Assembly (NCBI RefSeq): GCF_018139145.2
Contig: NC_059478.1
Location: forward strand, 3,286,001-3,350,000
DNA length: 64,000 nt
Direction of reading: 5' to 3'
Origin: Gymnogyps californianus
Taxonomy: Eukaryota > Chordata > Aves > Accipitriformes > Cathartidae
A program made the translations under genes and the position numbers. Positions within the stretch are counted from its first letter, which is position 1. Each line of letters starts with the position of its first letter. Positions 56,886-64,000 of the stretch are shown here, in pieces. A model generated the notes under the pieces. The model made no database searches and was not told the DNA's origin. It was given only the letters and a program-made list of their open reading frames with translations.

Positions 56886-59800
56886 TGCAGACAAGGAGGC
56901 CTGGGATATGGATAATATTGTATTTCAAACCTTTGCATTTGTGAGCGTTTTTGTTCTTTGCAGCTTTCTCTGCAGCAGGTAGAAAAACCATACAGCATGA
57001 TAGCTGAAAAAGCTTTCATCAGCTCGTGGTTTCCACTGTTCCTGGTGTAATGGAAACATTTCTTCTGCTCCTTGCAGCAGCAAAATAATAGTAAAGAAAA
57101 TTACTCCAGTCAACTGAGACATGCTGTTTCCATGTCCTCCTTCCAGGTAAAATATTTATTACCTGTTAAAGTGATTGAAGGTCACCCATTCATTGCCTTT
57201 TAGAAACCAGTATAGAGAGAGAAGAAAAAAGAGAATAAAGTACTCGCGTTTTAAAAGTCTGGAGGCAGGGAGCTGTAAATAATACACAAAAGGTGGGAGA
57301 AGGTAGGAGGAAATGTCCATGTTGGTGCGTTACTCTGCTGTGGTACATTATGGTCAAGAAAGATGAGTGTATAAATAAATGATAGCAAGGGAAAAATAAA
57401 TGGGCAGTGGCTTGGTGGCAGGTAATTGGTGGTGTCCCAGGTAGGCTGAGAGAGTTGTCTGCCCTAGCATTAGTAAAATACTCAATCCTTTTTCCCGTGC
57501 TGGCTGCCCCTGTCAAACACAGCAAGAGAGATTTCTGAGGCATCTACCCTTTGTGCAGGTTACAAAGTGTATCCAAAGCAGCCTTTCTTAGGACCAAATC
57601 AGATATAAGCGAGGCAGGAAGAAAGGGCACTGAGGTTGTTCTTCTGAACCAACAGTGACTCAGAATTGATGTTTTTGCTCCGATTTAAGATTTAGATTCT
57701 TCAAAAATAAGGCAGAGGCAAGCAGGCTGTGTGATCTTTAATGAAAAATGTTCAATATTATGAATGGGAAAGGAGGGAAATTAAACAAGATGGCTCAGCA
57801 CAGATTTTATTGTGGCAGGTCACATTCTAGAGGAAGTTCAGAATACAAGAAAACCTTCTGTATACTTGCATGTGATACTAGTGTTTATTCCAGCTTCAAA
57901 ACTACACTAAGTTACCTTAACAAGAAACGTTTGCTTGACAATGGCATCTTGAACTGACAGGCGCCGTTGGCACAGGTAGATGGACTGATGTGACATTGCT
58001 GCAGTGCGGCTGTAACTGCAATGTACCTCTTCCTCTTGCTAGAGCTGTAACAATCTGGTGAAAATGTCCAGTGGCAATCCAGAGGAAAAGCTCGTTTCTG
58101 GATCATAAGAGTGTTGCAAAAAGGTATGGTAAAGGCAGGAATTAAGCCCTTCCATCAAGTGATAGTTCACTTTCATGAAGGCATTTTGTTTGAAGTAGGG
58201 CTGTAGCTGAGTTTACTAGACCCAAAGTAATCAGTGATGGAAGGTACCTTTCATGCCAAGGCAGAAGTTACATCACCTTATGCAACATTCAAATGGGCAT
58301 CTTGAAGATAAGTGTAAGGAGTTACTTTGGATGTACTTCCTAACGGTGTAGTAGGTTATGCTCAGCAGTAATAAACATCTGGAGACATAGGCTTATCATC
58401 TGTTTCGGTAGTGAGTCACGCATTCGGGATGCTTGTTTGTGTAGGTGATGAAAATAAGTCAATGTGTTTCAGAAACAGTCAGCTCTGCTATAATCTGTAT
58501 TAATTTCCTGGACTGATAGGTAGGATAATACCCTGGTAATATATTTGCAGAACTTTGAAAAGACTGTGGCTTTATTTTGAGACTTGTAGACAAAAATAAG
58601 TGGGAAGGAGAAGCTGTAGCATATTAACTACTCAGAGAGGTAACATGAATAAATGGGAATTGTAGCAGAGTCCATGTTACTTAAGGATCAAAATGCACAG
58701 ATTAGGGATTCTGTCAGCTTTATTCCTTTGGAAAAGAAGTTTTGCATGAGACATTACAGGATCTTCAGTATTCAGGCCCCACCATTGTTAAGTTCTTGCT
58801 TTCAAAAAAGTCACTGAAAACCAATATGTAGCCAGCATTTGGACAATCAATGCTGACCCAAGAGGGAAAGATATTGCTAAAAATAGCGGTTTGTAAGTCC
58901 TGAATGAGCTAGGAGTAGCAGAGATGGGAGCAGATAGTAACAGTGGATCTTTTTTAGGAAGGGTCAGAGACTTGTTTTCCCCTCCAAAGTATCCTAAAAA
59001 TGTTGATGTGTCTGACCCTAATAAAGCCTTAAAAAACTCATGACTGCAATGCACTTCTTAAACAGCGTGCAGAATGGCAACAGGTTTCGAGCAAGAAGGG
59101 GCATAAAATCTTTCACCAGTGGAAACAGTATCAGGCCAAGTTCTCTAATGCAAATTGCTTATAAGAAGGCAAAGATGAGAGAAAGTGTAGGAAAAAAATT
59201 ATCTCAACTCTTAACTGGCAATATAGTCTAATAGCTTTGGTAGTTGTATGGGCATGAAGTATTCCAGTGTAGATACAAGCCAAACAATCACACAACCACA
59301 ACTGGTGAACAACAGTATTACAGTGGTATCAGTAACTGGTAGTAATTCAGAAATATTTAGTATTTTCCAGACAGTGTTTTCATAACACCATTAAACTGCA
59401 TGGTTCTGAAAGTAATCATATCAGCAAAGTAAAAACAGAGGTCAAAACTAGCCAAGAACTTCAGGAGCAGCTGCAAGATAATATTATCTATTTCATAAAA
59501 TGAAGTTTCAGGCAGTGATCAAAAGATTTTGCCAATTTAAAAAATGAAAGACAGTTCAAAATAGCACACCCCCGAATTACAGAAAAGGCCATACAAAGGA
59601 AAAAGTTAGTATATGAAATTCAGATTCTTAAACGTTTCAAAAGGCAAAACCCCAAACTCACTTAGACTGAAAAAAACGTATTTACAAAATCTATAGCCTT
59701 AGGGCTTGTGCTCGAAAATACACAATGTTTTTACAATATTCCTACTTTGAATTGACATTTTATGTCTCCTTAGTTTGTGAAATGTCTTTAAGGCATATTA

Positions 59801-62800
59801 AGACATTTGACTGAAATAACAAAGCTGGATAATTAGAGGTATCATTTGTAAAGACATGCTTAATTTGGACTTCTGGAGTGGGGTAGCATGCACTTAATGG
59901 CTGGTATTAATTCTGAATTTGATATTTAAGACAGTATATTAACAGGTGTAGAAATGCAGGGCGACAAAGAATATAATTATTTAATCAGGTAATTAGCTTA
60001 TTAAAAATATTTTCATTTGGTGGGAACTTTATTTTAGACATTTCCTTTATCCCTTTAATACGGTAAGAGAAGAGAATTCATTCCATTTATCTAAAACTTA
60101 TTGTTTAGCCACAACAAAACCAAAGGTAATCATTGTTTCTTCTTGCATGTGCTGCCAAAGAAAATTAGGACTGAATAGATAGAAGCTGTTTATCTGCCCA
60201 AAGTAGCAACTTTCTGACAGTGTTTACAGCCGTTCAGGTACCCTAACATAGGTGTGACTTGACTGTTGCTAGTTTACATTCTGGTGTAGATTCTTGCACG
60301 TGAAGCTAGCTGTCTGGTCCTACTTGCTTGTCCTCTAAGCTATACTTTCAGAGTACACTGAACTTTTTTGCCTTGAATTCACTAGTGATTTAATCTCTGA
60401 TAACACAATTTATTCTTGTCCAGCTTATTTCAAGGGATGAGAGTAACACACTGAACACATGTGATTTTCTTCTACTTGTGGGATGTTGTGCGTTATGACC
60501 TGTTCCGTGTAGCTAACGGATACACTTCAAAATTCAGGCTACAAAAGATAAGCTAATGGATACCCTTCCATTCCCAGAAATCCAGAGCGGGAGATAAAGA
60601 CAAAAGAGTGGTAACTATAAGCAACTAGGAAAGCAATAAAATGTTGTTCTTCTTGAATGCTAAGTCAAATGAGTTGTCTAATTAAGAATATGTCTAGAAA
60701 CAAAACCAGAAAAAGAACTCCACTCTTTTCTCAGAGTGACTGCTCTAAGACTTAATACTCCTAGCCTGGGAGTATTCTTCACTTTCCCACTGAGCATTTT
60801 TGTTCCCATTTGAAGGAGATTAGAGTGTGTGTGTGACTGGGAAACTGTCACTGACCTTCTTCTGTTCTCTCATAGCCACGTGCAATAAAGATTCTTAATC
60901 CTTTCTTCTCTTCTTGAGGGACAAAGTCCTGCCATCCCATAACACGCTTCTCACTAGTGTCACAGCTAGGGGCCAAGGCTAGTTTCATGTGCTGTGCAGG
61001 GGCTTCTGCAATTAAGCAGTTGTTTCAAAATAATTACAAATGAATCATTGTAAATCTGCTTTAAAGACTTTTAACATTTCTCTGTTAGATTTGCTAAAGG
61101 ATGACTTTTCAAAATGCTTTAGTGAAATAGAAGCTATTCCTGTGGTCACCTTTCTCTGCAAAAGGGGCAGTAAATAAGACAGAATCCAGGCTAGGTGCCA
61201 AGCTGCATCTGTTTTTCCTGTAACTCCTTTTTTACTACTTTATTTACCTTTTGCATTATAATAAGTGGATTGAGGGGAAAGAGATAATTTTTTAGTTTGT
61301 TTTTTACCTTCTTGTTTCTTCAAAATAGTTGAGGAGATTTTGCACTTACTTTCAGAAGGATCTAAGTAGTCTCAGGGGAAAGAATAATGCAGAATGCTTC
61401 AGCTCCCGTGCCTAGCAGAGGTAATTTGAACAGAAATAGGGACATGATAAAACCATTTTTACAACTTTTTAATTTGTGATTCAGCAAATCTGTTTGCAAT
61501 GTCCTGTCCTCTGCAGTAAGGAAACAAGTGTGATTAACACCTATCGAATGTCATTTCCCGTAGGGGAAATTCTGTACACAGTGTTTTGAAATAGTTGTGT
61601 GGGTTTTTTTTAAAATAACTATATATGCGCATTGCAAAGAGAAGGTCAAAGGCCTTTGAAGCATGGACGGTGGTACTGTTTGGGGGAATAGCTCTACAGA
61701 CTGAGACTAACCCATAATAAAGCTGTCTCTTGCACTGATGAACTTCTCATTTGTGGTGAAAAAACTGTGCTGTGCCCTGGAAAACAAATTTAACAATCGC
61801 TGTTCTCATCCTAGAGCTCTAGGCAATATTTTAGGTATGTGCAATATTTTAGGTATGTGACACGAGACAGCATGGCAGTAAGATTAGAAACGGGGCAATG
61901 TTTGTAGGTAGAAGCAATGCCTGCATACAAGCTCTCCTTGGGATCCAAAACAGAAGCAGCAAACTACAAGCTGAGTGTAGATGGAAACACTGAACTTGCC
62001 ACTGAATGTTTCTATATTGAAGGCCTAACTTGTAGTTGGTTAATACAGCTATTATCTCGAATTAGGTGCAAGTAACAGTTTTTTATCAATAGCTGCCTGG
62101 ATGATATTTAAGATGACTATCTGGTGCCCTCTTGCGGAGTTTTTCCACATCAGACAATAGTAGAACGAAGTATCTTACTCTGTCTTCATAGCATACGCAA
62201 AGATCTCTCTAAAGGAGGGCACAAATAAGTTTAGTCACATTTGTAATTGTAGCTATATGAAACAGATACAATCAAATATAGATTTTTTTTTTTCCCTGCA
62301 ATTATTAGTTCTGCAAATACAGAGGTTTTTTCTGCCAGTGAATGGCCCAACCAAGAGCACTTTTGCTGAACTTGTTGAAGGTTTATGCTTGCACTGAAAA
62401 GCACGCAAGAGGTACATAAGTATGAGGATGTATTGGTCTGTTGTGTTTATCTCTACAAGGCCATTTAAAAAGTGATGAAGAAAAGTATATTTTTAAATGG
62501 ACAGTCAAGGATAAGGACAGAAGCAGGCAAAGAAGAGGAGAGGGGGAAAAAATCCTGAAAAAAAACCCCATCAGGATACAGTTTTAGTCATCCCTGGCTT
62601 AAGCACCGCTTACAGCAAATGAATGACTACTCCTTCCCTCTTCTTATACCTTATTTTAAAGGATTTCGCATAGCACAGACTTACCTTGTTTTGTAGCTGG
62701 TCAAAGCAGGCGATCCCCATGCGACTGTATCATCAAGTGTGGGCTAGTTTCTATAAGTGGAGAAGCTGAACAGATGATTGTGCCATACTTTTCAGAGGCT

Positions 62801-64000
62801 GGTTAAATTTTGCAAGACTACCCCTGAGCTATGTGTTTCAAATATAATTCAAAGAGGTTTTCTTTTAACTCATCTGGTTTTTCCATTATTTGAACTTCAG
62901 CAGTGACCTCAAGAAATTGTGAAAAATAGGTGTATGCCAGCTGTGTTCTTGTTCCAAGTCAGCATGTGACTCACCAAAGCAATTCTGCCCACTTCTTTGT
63001 AACACAGCTCTTTTCTCATAAACACTAAGAGTTGTTTAACTCAAAGACAGTCCTGCTGCTATAGTCTGGACAGCCCTTGAATTTGGGGCACATAGATCTG
63101 AGCTCTAATTTATTTGGGGGTGGGAATACATATTGCACACACTCACATTTCAGTCCAACATATTAAATAGGATTTTGCAGTTAGAGAGTTTCTTTCCAAG
63201 GAGGCCCAGCCCAATTTCCACTTGTACTACAGACTGCCTATGTGAACCTAAGCAAGTCACTTAAGGTTTGTGAATCGGCTCCCACACCTGAAGACAAAGA
63301 TAACAATTGTCAGATAAACTTCTGAACAGCCTTATGAATTAGGGATCTGTAGTGGACTTTGATAGGTGCTGGGGGCAGGCATTATGTTAGGGTAGAGGTC
63401 TAAAGAAGAAATAATCTTCCTTTTTGGGTTCCACCTCCACTCTTCTTTCATTATTTTCAGGCTAAGGGATGGAAAAGTGAGATCTTGGCTGTATGTCATT
63501 ACTTGTTTTTAAAGTCTGTGTTTCTGCTATTTGGAAAATTTTTGCCTTCCAAATGACGAGCAAGAACACAGTTTAGAGAAAAATAGCCTACACCTATTCT
63601 CTACAGCCTCACACATCTGGTTCAAATTTGCAGTAAGAGGAGAAATGAGATGTGTAATACAGGTTTATGAACACAGCAGATATGTATGTCCATACATGCA
63701 CACACACACGCTGGATACAGAAGACTTAAACGTTTTGGATTCAGTTAAATGAGGCAAAAGGCTAGTGAGAAGCGCATCACTATTTGTTATAATGGTTTCC
63801 ATGTTACATGTAAAGACCCTGCGTTTATGAAGTCCACCCTACTTCTCAATATGGTCTGATAATGAGGAGTGCCTTGTTGCTGAATGTCTTCATACAGCAA
63901 GACAAGAAAGGCAGTTCAGCACTTACTCTTGCATTGTTCTCTTTTTCTCAGATGAAATCTGTCAGAATATGGATTTAGAAGTTAACTGCATGGAAGTGAA
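56886..64000. other. Intergenic DNA upstream of RNF2, nothing assigned
   Basis: AT-rich, with short ORFs only. In mammals NIBAN1 lies on this side of RNF2, but I do not find its N-terminal coding exon here. One perfect 18-bp tandem duplication (61823-61858). Confidence 0.6.
61823..61858. repeat. 18-bp perfect tandem duplication
   Basis: GCAATATTTTAGGTATGT occurs twice head to tail. Confidence 0.95.

Overview
The window is vertebrate nuclear DNA, almost certainly from a bird. It has split genes with GT-AG introns, two CpG-island promoters, and CR1-type LINE tails of the avian kind (43.5 kb, 56.2-56.9 kb, a scrap at 22.0 kb). The two recognised proteins are very close to their human counterparts. 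Gene order and orientation match the SWT1 / TRMT1L / RNF2 block of human 1q25.3 (remembered synteny, not searched).

Layout. 1-3117: start of SWT1, running leftward out of the window. It has one small coding exon (3038-3112) and one LTR-like element (about 116-557). 3690-5050: CpG island shared head-to-head by SWT1 (-) and TRMT1L (+), with a ZNF143-like site near its centre. 4447-24556: complete TRMT1L coding sequence in 16 exons (719 aa as read), with an 813-bp solo LTR-like element with a clear 5-bp target duplication in intron 1. 24557-25945: TRMT1L 3' UTR, ending at overlapping AATAAA signals. 25946-28090: spacer between two convergent genes. 28090-53.6 kb: RNF2 (RING1B) on the minus strand, with a roughly 2.3-kb 3' UTR, six coding exons giving 336 aa, a 17.5-kb first intron and a 5' exon in the second CpG island (52.9-54.3 kb). 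54.3-64 kb: the upstream side of RNF2. It holds two candidate spliced exons of a divergent transcript, one CR1 copy and otherwise nothing I can assign.

The genes are not a pathway. TRMT1L is a tRNA guanine-N2 methyltransferase paralogue, RNF2 is the catalytic E3 ubiquitin ligase of Polycomb repressive complex 1, and SWT1 is a PIN-domain RNA endonuclease homologue. What links them is promoter sharing (SWT1/TRMT1L) and convergent 3' ends (TRMT1L/RNF2).

Most notable: an apparent one-base loss in a G run in the last TRMT1L exon, replacing the expected C-terminus; an LTR whose terminal motif is duplicated around a primer-binding-site-like sequence; two in-frame donor choices in a TRMT1L exon I do not recognise from the human protein; and a 54-codon spliced ORF divergent from RNF2. 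I found no prokaryotic-type system, CRISPR array or clearly new gene family.
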